In this document: piece by piece, positions 45,513 to 58,732 of the stretch
Layout: each line of letters starts with the position of its first letter
Position numbering within the stretch: position 1 is the stretch's first letter
NCBI GenBank assembly: GCA_914767715.1
Contig: OU612068.1
Coordinates: forward strand, 9,608,001-9,672,000
Direction of reading: 5' to 3'
Source: Membranipora membranacea
Taxonomy: Eukaryota > Bryozoa > Gymnolaemata > Cheilostomatida > Membraniporidae
Length of the DNA stretch: 64,000 nt
Position numbers and translations under genes: made by a program
The notes under the pieces: generated by a model
The model's input: the letters and a program-made list of their open reading frames with translations, nothing else
What the model was told of the DNA's origin: nothing
Database searches by the model: none

Positions 45513-48500
45513 ATGGCGTCAAAAAGAGAATTTTCTTTAATGCTCATAATATTACCTGCGTTGATTGCTACTGTACTAAGTACAGGGGGCGCTAGTTTGC
45601 TCCTAAACTTCCAAAAATGGAATGAGGTGCCAACAGAAGTCTATCTGGGTCTACTCACAGATGAACCAGAGGTGGAGCGAGTAGAGCTTATCAACGGTAC
45701 ATGCTTCCAGTATGAGCCACATGAGTTTGAGAGATGTAAGTACTACAGTGACTGCTGTGCTATGACTGCTGCCAGGCCGATGGAACAGCTTGCTGCCGGT
45801 ACCTTCTCCTGTCACAGCGGATATTATATAGTAGATAAGTGTCCAGTTAATACTCAGAACCAGGAGATAAAGAGTCAATGTGAAGACAGAGCAGACTCAG
45901 GTTTGTGTTAAAAGGCTTTTAGCTGTCAATTGGTTTCGCTTTTTACCTTTATCAACCTTTTAGAAATAGTGAAGCTCTCTTTTACTCACTTTCTTTACTT
46001 CAAATAAACTCAAAGCTTAGCTAGCTGAATTTGTTACAACTTAACAATAATATAAATATAAATATAAATAATAAATATTTACTCATCCTCTTTACGGTGT
46101 AGCTATTTAAATTTGCTGCAAATTTGTGATAAGATACTTCCAAATTAGCTAAACTTACCTATAGCTAACGTTTACTCCCCTAGAAAAAACCATTATTGCC
46201 AGTCTCCCAAATCTGCCTCTGGTAAGCATTATGTATCAAATTTTCCATAGGATGAAAAATTGTCAGGTAGGTCAGTCTGCTCATCTTTTATCTTGAGCTA
46301 CGTTGTCTTTGAAAAGGAAATTTGAGTCATATTGCCACAAACTTTCCTGTTGCCATTCTACTGTAGCCTGGGCATGCTGTCGACAGCTGTTGACAGCTGT
46401 TGACCACCTCTCCCCCCCCCAACAGCCTGTGCAGGCTAATTCTACTGGATATCAAGCTAAGACTATAAGAAAAATTAAACTTTTTTATCTATATTTTGTT
46501 TGTTTTCATTTTTCCTTCTGCTTGCTAGAAAACATTCCCCTGTGCACAGGTCTTCAAGACACCTCGAGATTTCAGCTGATCTAGGGTGGGCAGGCATCAG
46601 GATATGTTGATTAAATCTATGCATATGTGATCAATTTTTATGCTTTATGAATATGAGATAAATGTCTTCAATGTGGCATAACGACAAAAAGGAAATTAAT
46701 ATGTCTAGTTTTAACGTATATGCTGAGACAAGTGAAAAAAGATGTGTGGTAAGCCAAGCATTGTCCATCAAGGTTGATTACACAATTGTTCTGCCACAGA
46801 GGCTTTTTACATGAAGGAGCTATAAACGATCGACTGTTTCGTGTTGAAAGAAAAGAAAGTGTCTATTTGTTGCAAATCAGTTGCAAATTGAGCTTGGAGT
46901 TTCCTAAACCCTGTTCTCTTGTGCATGGATTCTATTCTGTTATCCAAAGTTGATCACTTTACGTAAATAAATCTTAATACGAGAGTAATTATCTAATTTC
47001 AGACCTATCACTGACACGCTGGCCTGTGAGAGGTGTCCTCAATCAAGTTACATACAAAAATGTGTTTTGTGCAATCTGCAATGGGGTCGACCCAACAAGG
47101 CAACTAAATCTTCAGGAAAATCAGAGAATAAGATACAATGGAGTGAACCCTCCATCTAATGTTAGCACTATTGAATGGTTGGCTGTCAAAGTCTTCTGCC
47201 CGCAGCTGCACATTGAGAGATACCTGAACAATACACCAAGTCACCAACAGCTAATAGAAATGACAAGCAAGTATGTTTGTGTCCAAAATTTACCTGTGTC
47301 TGACAATCTGATTATTGTTTGAGTGGATCAATTGAAACTCTCTTCTGTATACACAAGAACTAAGAAATTCTTGTAAACAGGAATTCATCAAGCCTGCCTG
47401 TCTTGAAGTCTAACTTTTGGCTTTGAATCCCCCCCTCTCACCTCTGTAAGCGTCGGTAAGGGAACAATATTATTTTCAAATTTTCCAATATCTATTTATC
47501 ATTCACAGGTTTTGCAAGATTGTCTACTATCCACCTAAATCACCTGATCTCTGCTGGGAAGCGATAAGAACCTGCCCAGACAACGCTGATGTCGAGACAC
47601 AAAGACTTTGCGAAGAAGGGCCGGCAAACTATATCAACATAACAACTAGCGAACAAATCTATAGAAATCAGTTTTGTGCTGTTTGCCACGGAGAAAACAC
47701 CTCAGACGCGACACAACCGAATGATCTACTAAGCAAAGCATCAAGCATGAGCTGGCAGGGTGACAAGATGGCTGCCAATCATGTGTTCGATAAGGGTATG
47801 CTTAGACTACTGGCAGCTATGAAACCAAAGCTGCAACTAAGGAATGAGGATGAAGGGTATCCATATCAAAGTGACTTCACTACTTTTGAGCAGAAAGATA
47901 GCATAATTTGCTCGTTTTTTATGGACAATAGTTATGACTTTTGTGATGAAGAAAGTATCTTACTATCTTTACGTTCGCCATTACCAATCTGGGACATAGG
48001 ATCGTTAGCGTGTTTCAGCCAGTATCACAAAGTATGTGATCTGTTTGTGGTATCTGATAATTCCAAAGCACCAGAGTGCACAAAATCTGGCTGTGGAATC
48101 GAGAGAGCACTGGATCCTGCTACCCTCAAATGTATTAGTGTGAGCGGCTACGGGGAAAACAAACTGTTAAAAATTTCGGACCATAATTGGCATTCAGAAG
48201 TTATCTGCTCATATCAGAGTCAGTGTCGTGCAGCAGAACTTGGCCTGGTTAAATCTGAAGAGCTGAATTGTTATTGTGACAACTTTTGCATTTATTTTAA
48301 CGATTGCTGTGAGGATTCGCCCTTTCAAGTCACAGAGCAGACCAAGTTACCAAGCAATACATTCAAATGTTACAAAGAAGATTCTGACATTCGTTCAAGC
48401 GCGTCTGAAGACTACTTCTTTTGGGGAGTTATGCAGATAGATAGGTGTCCGAGTTGGTCTGAAGATGCTGAGCTCAAGTTCAAATGTGAAGAAGGTCCAA

Positions 48501-51500
48501 ATCCCAATCGGAGGGAAGGAAGCAACTACGGAATACTCGACACACCCGTGACTGACCCTAAAACTGGCCTCAGGTAAGCAATTTTTACCTTGACCCTTGA
48601 CATTTGCAGCAAATTGGAAGTGCGCCCCTGGATCATACTTAAGAAGAAGTATGATGACTTTTTTGGAAGAACTGATTGTAGGATGGAAAGGGCTTCATAT
48701 TTATTTTGAACATTGCTCTAAAGCTCAAGGCAAAAACCAACAAAGTTTCATAGACAGTAAAAATTATGAAAAATAAATGAAAAATTAAAATGATAAATTA
48801 TAAAAAACGAAATAATAAATAGTAAGTAATAAATAATGATCAATAATTAATTAATGATGAATGATAAATAATAAATAATAAATAATAAATAATAAATAAT
48901 AAATAATAAATAATAAATAATAAATAATAAATGATAAATAATATATAATAAATAAAAGATAATAAATAATAAATGATAGATGGTAGATGATAGATAATAA
49001 ATGATCAATGATAAATGATAAATGATAAATGATAAATGATAAATGATAAATGATAAATGATAAATAATCAGTAATCAATAATCAATAATCAATACTTAAT
49101 AATTAATGATAAATAAATGACACATTGTTACAGGTACAGAAACATGTATTGTGCTTACTGCCATGGTGTCAGAGAGGAGCTCAAATTCTGGCGAGTGGAT
49201 GTTGGCTGTGGTCACCTCATGAACGATACTTGCAGGACTCCTTCCTGGAATATGGACTGGGAGCTCAGGGAGAATCCGACACCGGAAAAGCTAAATTCTA
49301 GGTGAGTCAACAAAAGTCTTACCTGCTACTCTAACTAGCCTAACTCATGCTTTTCAAAAACGCCTTTTAAGGTTTTGCCCTCGCAATTCAGACAATGTTA
49401 CAAAACATTTCACCAATACTGTTCGATTTAACCTCTTCACATTGGCAGGAATTACATCCAGCCAATTTTACATAGGAACATAAAACCTGAAGTCTTTGCT
49501 ATAAATGTTGTTAATCAATATTTTCAGAGCACCTGCCAGTGATCAGACTTGATAAGATCCCAAAAAATATATAAATTTTTGGGGACCCTACTTAATAGAC
49601 AGGTACAATCTCCCTTTTTACCTTCCTCATTGCATTGCTTTCTGATACCTCACCAAATATGTTTCAAATATTTTCTATAAAATAAGAAGATCAACATGCA
49701 AACAAAAATGAATGAATATAATTTTAATAGTTACAGCTGCAGACTTCTAATATTCGCTAACAAAAACTCAACTCTGAGCTCGGACACAATCCGTTCCCTT
49801 ATATGATTCATGAATTTTCGCAGCTAGGTGATGCAACATAACCATACATTATTTAAATTTTTATACAGCGGATGCCGTGTGAAGCAGTGGTTGCCACCTG
49901 AAGATGGTCTAAGTTTCAGGAGCTGCCGGTACATCTCAAGGAACAGGATGATTTCAACATGTCCTCAGGAATACAAAGATTGGAGAGTAGCTAAGCTTTG
50001 TGAGTCTGGTCCAGCATCATTTGTTTACGAAGGAGGAAATCTAAATCAAATGGTTGCAACTACACAAAATAATTTCCAAAACCGTTACTTTGAATACCCA
50101 TTTGGATCTTTTATGGACAATATTCTGGATAGAACATTTCGAAATGGTTTCTGTGCATCATGTAATTCTGTTGCATGGCTCGGCTGTAAGGTAAAAAAGA
50201 GCTTCCTCACAGGTAGTCATGACTCCACTCATAAATATACTCAGTATCTGGGATCAGTTTTCCCCTATATGTTTGTATACCGAACTAATTTGAACGAACG
50301 TACCTGTCATTTTGATTCTGATGGGTATATCATCATACCTAACTCTGAGACTGGCTTAGACACATGCAGCAGATTAGGTGAATCTTTAAAGTCTTGTGAC
50401 TGTAACTCAGTTTATGACTTTCTGACTGAGTCTTGTGTCAAACTGAACCACATAGATATCAAGTGCCAATCTCAGAATCAAAGTTATCAATCACCTACTG
50501 TATCGAGCTATACTAGACAAATTTGCAACATTGATGTCTTGAGTTTCAGAAATTCCTGTCATCACTCTAATCCGACGCAAATGGAAACAAACTTTTTTGA
50601 TCTACAGATGCCGTACACCCCTAGAAGCCCTTGTGACAATAGCAGCAGTCCGATGGTTTGCTTCCCACCCTTGATTAAAACGGGATGCTTGGCCTCTCTT
50701 TACCTCTATTCTAAATTAGCAGGTATACTGGCGATACAAAAATCTTTCAAACTTGTCATTCTGAATGCAGTGGCCATCGCGTACCAATCAACAGTATTTA
50801 TGTTCCATATTGAGATAGATGAGATAGAAATTGTTGCTGGTTTGGAGTTGATCTTTGGCTTAGTGGCTGGTTCGTCTAAAACTACTTGTTCAAAGTTTTC
50901 ATATGCAAATGACTCTTTCCACTCTTTCTTGATATGTCCAGACAAGTCAATCATGCACAAAGAGACCAGCAAGATCCATCACGATTATCTTCTGCGTCAG
51001 AATGAAACTTATATTTGCACAGAATATGTGGAGGTGGTTTTTAAATTTGAAGTTTACCACTATATTCTTTGCGGGATATCTGCTATATCTATCATTGCTT
51101 ATATAATTTATTACTTCATTAGGAAGAAAAGAACGCTGACTGGGAACTTCTTTGCCAGTCAATTGCTTACTCTATTGGCAGCATTAGCTTGCTACTGTCT
51201 CATGACTGAAGCTAACACCTCTCGGCTTGGTTGTAAACTGGTGGCATCTCTAGTTCAGTATTTCTTCCTGAGTGTACACGCTTGGACAAATGTTCTTGCT
51301 ATTTGGATGTTCAAGGGTATCTCGAAACTGAGAGTTGTAAGAAGGTCTGGCAGAAAAGTATTTGCTATGTATGCTACATATGCATGGATATCTCCTCTAC
51401 CGTTTGTGATGTTATCACTTATTCTAGATGCATATCCTGTTAACAAACTATACCCAGTGTTCTCTGAGACTTTCTGTTTTCTGGCCAACGGTTGGATCAG

Positions 51501-51906
51501 ACTACTAGTGTTCACAGGTCCTATTTACGCACAGATTTTGGTTGATATAGGTCTATGTATATATGCGAGTGTCCTTATTGCGAGATCAGGAGCTGGGCTA
51601 ACCACCAACAAAAGCATGGAGCAACTAAAAATAAAAGTCATCTCAGTGGTGAAGCTTTTATTTATTTTTGGCACCCAGTGGCTTCTGCTGTTTTTTACAG
51701 AAATCAACAGTCCCCACACCAAATACCTGTGGACAGCTCTGAATGTTCTGGTAACTCTTCAGGGAGTTTTTATTGTTTTATCTCAGGCAGTGAACCGCAA
51801 AAATATTGCAAAGCTGTCACGAATGGGAACAAAAACAACAAGCAATACCAATATCACCGCAAGCACACGCAGACTTCCGCGACAACAAATTACTAGTATA
51901 ACCTGA
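45513..51906 (+). CDS. Gene G: methuselah-like 7TM receptor, paralogue of F
   Basis: Five exons: 45513-45900, 47003-47270, 47509-48573, 49134-49301 and 49869-51906, 1308 residues. Every exon has the same length as in gene F. Signal peptide about 1-24 (LMLIILPALIATVLSTGG). Same CKYYSDCC and CYCDNFCIYFNDCC clusters and the same four C-x-x-C modules, with 7TM near 1029-1270 (YHYILCGISA to NVLVTLQGVFIVLSQ). All introns are GT-AG, including gtgagt after exon 4 where gene F has gcaagt. Most changes against F are in the ectodomain and the Ser/Thr tail; the 7TM core is nearly unchanged. That is what one would expect for receptors that diverge in ligand binding but keep their signalling. Confidence 0.9.
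48780..49115. repeat. Long (ATAAATA)n / (ATGATAA)n microsatellite in intron 3 of gene G
   Basis: About 330 bp of AATAAATA-type and ATGATAA-type simple repeat ends some 20 bp before the exon 4 acceptor. Gene F has only about 70 bp at the same place, so the tract has expanded or shrunk since the duplication. Confidence 0.9.
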
Positions 51907-52377
51907 TGTCATTATAGATTGATTAGCACTAGCAGGGTATCTGGTTATAGAAGATCTTAACCGTGTTAAAATACTGAGTTGCCTGCGTTTCAGCTTAATA
52001 TATAACAATAATCATGTTTAAATGCGGATTGACCACCTCAGCATCCTCTGTCAAAACGGTTAAAAAAAGTCAGTATGTAAAATCAGACAAATGCAAAAGT
52101 CAATTATATGATTGATCTCAGTGCTTAGGGTACCAACAGCTATTTTCCCCTCATCTTAACATCGGAGGATTGTTTATCTAAAATTGACCAAGTTAGACTT
52201 CTTTTAGCTTAACACAATTTTAATGTGTTATGTATTATTAGAAACATTCCTTTGTTTAAGTTACACCCTTCAACAAAAAGGTTATTGGACAAGTTATAAC
52301 AGCCTACCTTCAACCCTTCGTGCCACTACGACCATTAGTTTATTCAAAAGTCATCCTGCCAAACATTATTTTGTGCA

Positions 52378-52383
52378 AATAAA
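52378..52383 (+). terminator. Candidate poly(A) signal of gene G
   Basis: The first AATAAA on the sense strand I noticed 3' of the stop of gene G, giving a 3' UTR of about 490 nt. Another lies near 52532. Not confirmed by transcript data. Confidence 0.35.
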
Positions 52384-53059
52384 ATGATAGTTTTTTGTCA
52401 ATCTACTATCAATGTTTTTTTTTTATTAATCTAATTAATATTTTTACTTTTTGGTTTATTTTTTTTAATTCATATTTGTAATTTTGATGATTTTTCTCTC
52501 TCTGGACGTTCTTTTAGAAAGAAAATCAAGCAAATAAAGTATTCAAAATAATTAAAAAATTCAATACTACTCACCGAAGAAGAAATCAAGCCTCAACAAT
52601 ATCTATTTTATAAGGAATTATAATGAGCTTTTTCTTCTTAAAATATGAAACTTTTATTGAGTCATCATCTCCTGTTTTTTCTTTCTATGAGAAGAAATAG
52701 CAAATCAGGAAAATACTTGTAGAAATATTCAATGCCATACAATTTGCCCAAAATATAACTAGAACATTTTCTAGTTATTTCTTGCAAAATATAAACAGTT
52801 TTTGAGAAAGAAGAAAGGAATCACATGGGAGATTAGGCGCAACAATGAGTAACAGGAAGCAACTGTTACTCCTTAGGCGCATGGTTTCTGTTGTAGGCCA
52901 GTGTCAGCTCAAAGTTAACAGCAGAATCTCTCAATTAATCTGATCAATCTTAATATTGTTTAATCATGTTAATATTCTAAATGATGTGTATATTCACAGC
53001 CCTAATCTGTATGTTTGTTATACCATAAAAAAAGGTTGATTAAAATCAGGTGTCTTATC

Positions 53060-53215
53060 ACTCGCCCATCCCAGGGAATGGGAGGCGAAATATTAGTGCC
53101 TTATTGGCGAGGCCGCAATATCTGCGCCATTTTGCTCTCTGCTTGCAGGTCGGAGCACACGTATGCTGAAGGAACGCCGCTCTAACCAACTGAGCCACCT
53201 CCTACTCCTATGATA
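53060..53215 (-). mobile_element. tRNA-derived SINE-like segment
   Basis: The minus strand holds GTGGCTCAGTTGGTTAGAGC, a strong pol III A box, near 53190-53210, followed by a degenerate B-box region. The stems needed for a working tRNA are absent. It lies next to a small inverted repeat (ggcgaaatattagtgcc / ggccgcaatatctgcgcc). Confidence 0.5.
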
Positions 53216-53520
53216 TTTTCTAGTACAACTCAAACAGAATTTGTGTCCCTTATTCACTGATGCATGATCACTTCATACAACATAGTTTTTATACTATTTT
53301 CCTGAAACTCTACAAGAGGTATTGAGTGTTTTGTCACACTGGTGGTGGCCCTGTTGTAATAGTGTCTTCTTATATCAGAATTTTGAGCAAAGATTATTGA
53401 GCAAATAAAATGTTTGAACGAACCTCTGTTTACATTGATGATAGGAGTATCAACTAAACAAACTAATTTTAAGGCATTTGTCAGAGGTCGAATCACTACA
53501 TAGCTAACAAAAAAAGCCAT

Positions 53521-56194
53521 TCAATAATTATACATAGCAGGAACGACCGATTTGTAGAGATGTATAATATTGAGTAGTTAACAGGTTTCCTAGTTTTTTG
53601 CGAGATTATAAATTATTTCTGTCGTGGTTGTCTGTCCTTAGAAACTAATATGATTTCATAATCATCTCAAACTATTAAATCATCTTCTTCTGCGGTTTCT
53701 AGTTACAATGAAGCATATGTTGTGACATATAGTGTATTGAGCAAGACCAACAGTCCCAACCCCAATGCGAGCCCCTGCGCAGTAATATATGTATTTATAG
53801 TATGTTTATACACAACACCTAGCTAAATTTTCTCACAGCTTGCAATAAACTGTTTGCTGAGAGAATCTGAAGCCGCAATCTTCGAGGGTGAGCAATGTAT
53901 TAAGGCTATATTAGGGTGGGCACAATGTAGATACAGACAGAATGTGTATAGACTCAATCTATCAGAGGTAGTTATACTAATGGCGTGATCTCAAAGCCAG
54001 TTTAGCATCAAGACATTCAATGAGATAAGGACTTTATCAAGGATTATTCGGTAACAGTCTATGTATGTGTATACTGTATTGTATCACTGGTGATAAAATC
54101 ATTTGTTGGCTCTGTTGTAAAATTAAAGCTGCATTATCACAACAGATTTTCCCTTCAGATTTTGTTACTTTTTAAGATATCATTGCAATCAATTGCAACA
54201 AAAACCTTAATTTTGCGACAATGTTACAAAATGTAGATTTTTGGTCGTTACAATGATATTACAAGCCTATTTAAAAGCAAAATCTGATGGGAAGACCTAA
54301 GGAAAAATCTGCAGCTTTATAATCCTAATGACCATCCATTCCATTGCTCATGCCTTTATGCCTGTAGATATTGAGTGGGTAACTTGTTAAATATCCTAAA
54401 GGTAGATCATCCACACTTTTACAAATTCATTTCCCCATCATAGCCATTAAGCTACAACCAAATCACTGAGAGATTAAATATTTTAACTCTTTATTTCACA
54501 AAAACCTTGGCCTCAAAATTTACAAACAGTTTGTTGATTTTGCACAATCTGTTCCCTTCCAAACAAGGCTGACAACTCTTCCCTTTTAAGAAAAGATCTA
54601 CTCTCTTTTCCATTTCTACTTTCTACTCTTCAAAAAGCATGGTAGTCTACTCTATTTTGAATTCGAACTCCTGCCTATCAATCGTAATACCCATACCCAT
54701 TCGATACTTATCCACATTCAAACTTCCAAGTTACGATTACATCCAAATATCACTATCTTATAAGTTTTTGTTCATCGATATGGCTTCAGGTATATTCCAG
54801 AGCCCTTAATTTTAGAGTTTCATTGCAAAACGACTTCGTCTCGCCCAGACCAACCCCGCAGCAGAATGCTCTGGTATCCCTCTCGCACCTTCACCGCAAG
54901 CCATCTAAGATCCCCGATGAAATCTACCAAAGTGCTCCAAATGTTTTTACTTCAAATTAACCTTGAGTTCAAAGCGAAGGAGCAATTGTTGTGTAGATAA
55001 AAAATTCCTCATACTTATAACAAGGTCAAAGACTGAAAACAAAGATTAATGTTTTAATGTAAGGAGGAAGAAAGTTATCTAAAAAGGAAGCTTATCACTA
55101 TACCAAATTTTCTACTCTTTGTTCAAACAAAGTTATCAACGAAGGTAAATTAAGTTGTGATGAAATTCATGATGTGGGGCAGAACTTTGAGTTTCACTAC
55201 TTTCTTTGGTTCCTTCTCGACAAATGAAATTAAAGCCATCAACGGATACTTTTATCAAGTAAGGAAGTGATAAGATAATCGGCATAGTTTCAACATCACA
55301 CTCCAACCATTGGTTGTGGAGCAGAATTTTGTAGCCTGTATATAAATAAATTCTATCAGTTTTGTGCAAAATGACCTCATCTGGGCAGCATTAACAAGTA
55401 ACACTTAGACTAAGCTTGCTCCATCCAGTGCATGCCGGTCTATAGATATTTGAAAAGTTTTTGTATTAACACAATGGTGTGCTGTAGTCTGTCTTTGCAG
55501 GCTCGCTTGTGGTGACAGGGAAGAAAATATCAAATGTTGCAATGCAAGCTGCACCTGCAGTAATTGAGAAGCGAATTGTTGACTTTTCCCTTCTACACTT
55601 GATAAGCTTTCTTCACTCTTCCTTAAAGGAAAAAGGGGTTATCTCCTACCCCCTCAATGAATTTCATCATTATCATATCTTTGGACATTGCCCTCCAGTG
55701 GATATGCTCTTTCCGTGGAGGTTAATATTTACCCCAAGTAGATATGCTCCTTCTCAACTAATTACATTTCTAACAGCCTTAATGAGATTATTCACTCCTT
55801 TCCATGAATGCATTTATCCCCTTTGGTGAATTTACTCCTGTGAATTTATTCAACACCCCTGTGAGGTTATTTAACAAAGATAAAAGTCAAAGCTTGTACA
55901 TATTGCATTGCAAAACTGATCTGAATTCGGGGAACATCTGACCCTGAACAAAAGCATAATGGTCATTTATGTATGGTAGCTGGAATGCATTTCTAATATT
56001 TACAAGTTCAGTGATCCTACGCAGCTAACCACTCGTAAAACTTTTGTGAAACAGCTTGCCTGAGTTTTTGAGAGTTCATTTGATGCATTTGGCTAGATCC
56101 GATTTCTGACACAAAGTTATAATCTGAGATAATTCTTCTTCAAATAGCCATAGTCCTACTGTTTATTTTACCACTGATCAAGGAATTCATATCA
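53521..56194. other. Intergenic, no convincing gene
   Basis: AT-rich DNA. One minus-strand frame at 55369-55136 follows a good acceptor (tatttatatacag) and codes about 67 residues (starts GYKILLHNQWLECDV) up to a stop. It could be an isolated terminal exon, but no partner exon was found. Nothing else stands out. Confidence 0.4.
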
Positions 56195-57423
56195 ATGCAT
56201 TGCAACATATCTAATGGTGATGCAATGAAAAAATGCACCGATCCCAGTTACATGCCAATGAGCTATATAAGAAGTAGCAGATATGCCGGACCAACCATTT
56301 CACAATCGGAAACTCTTTTGGGTGAAATTTTCAAACAGCGCAAACTTTTCAAGACAGGAATACAGCAAGTGCAAGAATTAATATTAGTACATATCATTTG
56401 GCATTTAAATACGATGACATCATCAGGCACTCAAGAACAGTCATCAGCATGGGTCTGTACAGCATGCACAGAAGGGCAAAAGTTTGAAAATGAATCAGGG
56501 CTCAGACACAGAAATGCAGAGCTATGTAAAACAATCATAATCTACTCACTTATAATATTATTCATGTTAGAAAGTGGACTCCTAACTTACATATACATAA
56601 ACGGCTCTGGATGCTGCTCTCGGAAATCTTTTGAATATGTGAGTATTTGTTCCAGAATTTTGTGTTTACTATTTGAATAACCGGATAAATCACACATTTA
56701 TTTTACAATATGAAGCAATAAATGGTAGGGAAGAATGTATGATGCTAGTAGACATCACTCTATACCGCCAACATATCATATGTCAAACTAAGAGACGGTT
56801 CGCTGCGCACAATATTTGGTAACATAATTTAATATTTTCTGCCGTTTACAATAAAAATATTATCACTTTTCATATTACTGCATGCAGTTAGATGTCACAA
56901 CTAAGTCAGCGGGTCAACCGATATCTATCAGGAAGCGCGATGTTAATTTAAGAAATACATTCCCGAAGGCAAATCAGAACTCATATATAAAAATAAAGGG
57001 CAGCACGTCATCGAGAGCGGTAAGTCGCAGAATCAACAACAAAGAAATTCCCTAACAATTAACGTCGTAAATTTGGAATCATTTTCGAAGAGTCAGATCC
57101 CCTCTGTAACAGACTATAAATCGAGTATCCTCAAATAATATGAAAGCGAAGTTTAATATTTAACTCAATATCTGACTTGACATCGCAATGACGTGACATA
57201 AACACGTAATCAAACTCCACAACTACAATGAGTGACCAAAACAGCTTATATCAATGCTATTTTATTATTACAGTTCAGAAAAGAAAATGAATGGAGGCAG
57301 GTGAAATGGGCAGTCGGAGATAACTGCCGAACTGTCTGCAGATCCATCTGTCCAAACAAATCAAGGATCAGCAATATATTCATTCATAATTCTTCAACTT
57401 CAATATGTATTTATGTTCCATGA
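56195..57423 (+). CDS. Tentative two-exon gene fragment with one membrane segment
   Basis: An open frame at 56195-56638 ends at a strong donor (gaatat then gtgagt) in phase 0. Exon 57274-57423 follows a good acceptor (tttattattacag) in phase 0 and ends with TGA. The product would have Cys pairs (WVCTACTEG), a hydrophobic stretch (IIIYSLIILFMLESGLLTY) and a Cys-rich end (NCRTVCRSICPNKS). The start codon is uncertain and the family is not recognised. An alternative is that exon 2 stops at CAG-gtgaaa after 27 nt and joins the exon at 58153. Confidence 0.3.
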
Positions 57424-58062
57424 TTATTCTTGTCATTGTGAATATAATAAAACACAATTTTTAAAGTGTATAAAAAAATATCCAGCATAAAACTTTTATC
57501 TGTTCCCGTATTCCCTGATATTATCTTGACATTATCATATGCTCATATTATATATCAACTACCCTGAGTCCCTGTGTTCTCCTTAGCATGAAAAAATTGT
57601 GGAAATTGTAGACAGTATACAGAAGGAAGTAGATTTGATTGAATTTTGAAAACTTTTTTAAGCGGAATGTAATTGCACCATTTCTGCAACGATGATGATT
57701 AACAAAAATTGCTCGACCAGCAACTTTCTTTTTCCGGTTTCTGCTTTATTTTGTTATTAATAAGATATATGCATTATATATAGAACAAGCAGCGATGAAT
57801 TAAGTTCATGAGAAGTTGTGGATAAGGTTTAGTCAGTTTAATTGGGTGAAGATTTATATGATCGTAAAGAGAAACGAGATATAATAGTGATTATCTTCTC
57901 TTACAAAATGGAATGGCAAATCAAAACTCATTTGTATCCACGTGAAGAAATTAAGATGACTCATACGAGGGTTATAATCAAAAATACATTCCCTTAGTTC
58001 CATGGTCAAACTTTTGGGCATTATGAATGCGTAATGGATTGCAGAGTTGAGGTATAATTACC

Positions 58063-58154
58063 CAATGTGTTGGCTCTGATCCTAGCCAATCAGAGCCAAC
58101 ACACTGCCTAGGGCAGGCTGTCGTGTCGGGGGTGACACGACAGCCTTCCCAGGC
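58063..58154. repeat. Two adjacent hairpin elements
   Basis: 58063-58106 has arms caatgtgttggctctgat and atcagagccaacacactg. 58107-58154 has arms gcctagggcaggctgtcgtg and its near-complement. They abut with no spacer. Neither shows a clear target duplication. Confidence 0.75.
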
Positions 58155-58368
58155 TACAACCTGTCCCTGTGATACTGCTGTTGAATTGATTTTGGATGGT
58201 TCAATCTTTAATTCCTCTCAAAATGAGACTCACAGATATCTGTGTAGTGTTATCATTCCGGTTCCACAGAATTACCAATTACTCAGCAGTTTTCACTTAG
58301 AGCCCTGCTGTGAGAACGTCGAATATCTTAGTCATGGAGTTGTCACATCGATTACAATTACTAACTAG
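58153..58368 (+). CDS. Tentative terminal exon with CUB-like half domain
   Basis: The open frame after a cttcccag acceptor codes about 71 residues and a TAG stop. The spacing in YLCSVIIPVPQNYQLLSSF then LEPCCENVEYL resembles the middle of a CUB domain (Cys, hydrophobic-x-hydrophobic, P, F-x-LE, C). Partner exons are not certain; phase 0 fits the exons at 56195-57300. The acceptor lies in the 3' arm of a hairpin element, which is odd. Low confidence. Confidence 0.3.
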   Translation, partial: ATTCPCDTAVELILDGSIFNSSQNETHRYLCSVIIPVPQNYQLLSSFHLEPCCENVEYLSHGVVTSITITN

Positions 58369-58652
58369 GCTTGTTACTTGAATCGAAATCTACTATTTAC
58401 CTATTACAATTATTCCATACTGCATTCATACTAAAAAGGTGATCACAGCGTTTGGCTGCTGTAAACACCAATCAGATGTGATCTAAAACAAGTACTATCT
58501 AGTTTGACTGCATACAACTGGCTCCCCGTCGACTGGTCACGCAGCCAGTGGAAAAGGAGCAACTCCAAATCCCAGCAAATGGACCAAACCTGGTCTTAGA
58601 ATTGTCTTGTCACGGGTTTTGGTTTTTATGTTTCATGGTGCCATTGTATTTC

Positions 58653-58732
58653 TAGCCTTGTCACGCGGCCACAGGTTTTTTCGGTTGTATTTTTAGACAA
58701 AAACAAAAACCTGTGACCGCGTGACAAGGCTA
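58653..58732. repeat. 80-bp hairpin element
   Basis: The arms tagccttgtcacgcggccac and gtgaccgcgtgacaaggcta (plus ggttttt/aaaaacc) match at 27 of 28 positions around a 24-bp loop. No ORF; probably a small non-autonomous element. Confidence 0.75.

Larger units (their letters stand above)
36580..53520. repeat. Inverted segmental duplication (arms about 36580-43250 and 45280-53520)
   Basis: The two arms hold genes F and G head to head. Similarity goes past the coding regions: caccagaaagtttaa near 45411 matches the complement of ttaaactttctggtac near 43098, and the segment around 53400-53480 matches the complement of 36650-36720. The single-copy spacer is about 2 kb (43250-45280). Arm edges were judged by eye and could be off by 100 bp or more. 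Confidence 0.8.

Noticed and set aside
48851-49078. Ile/Tyr-rich minus-strand ORF
   Set aside because: It is a translation of the AT microsatellite.
51255-51515. ORFs antisense to the 7TM exons of genes F and G, present in both
   Set aside because: Conserved only because the sense strand codes for the 7TM domain.
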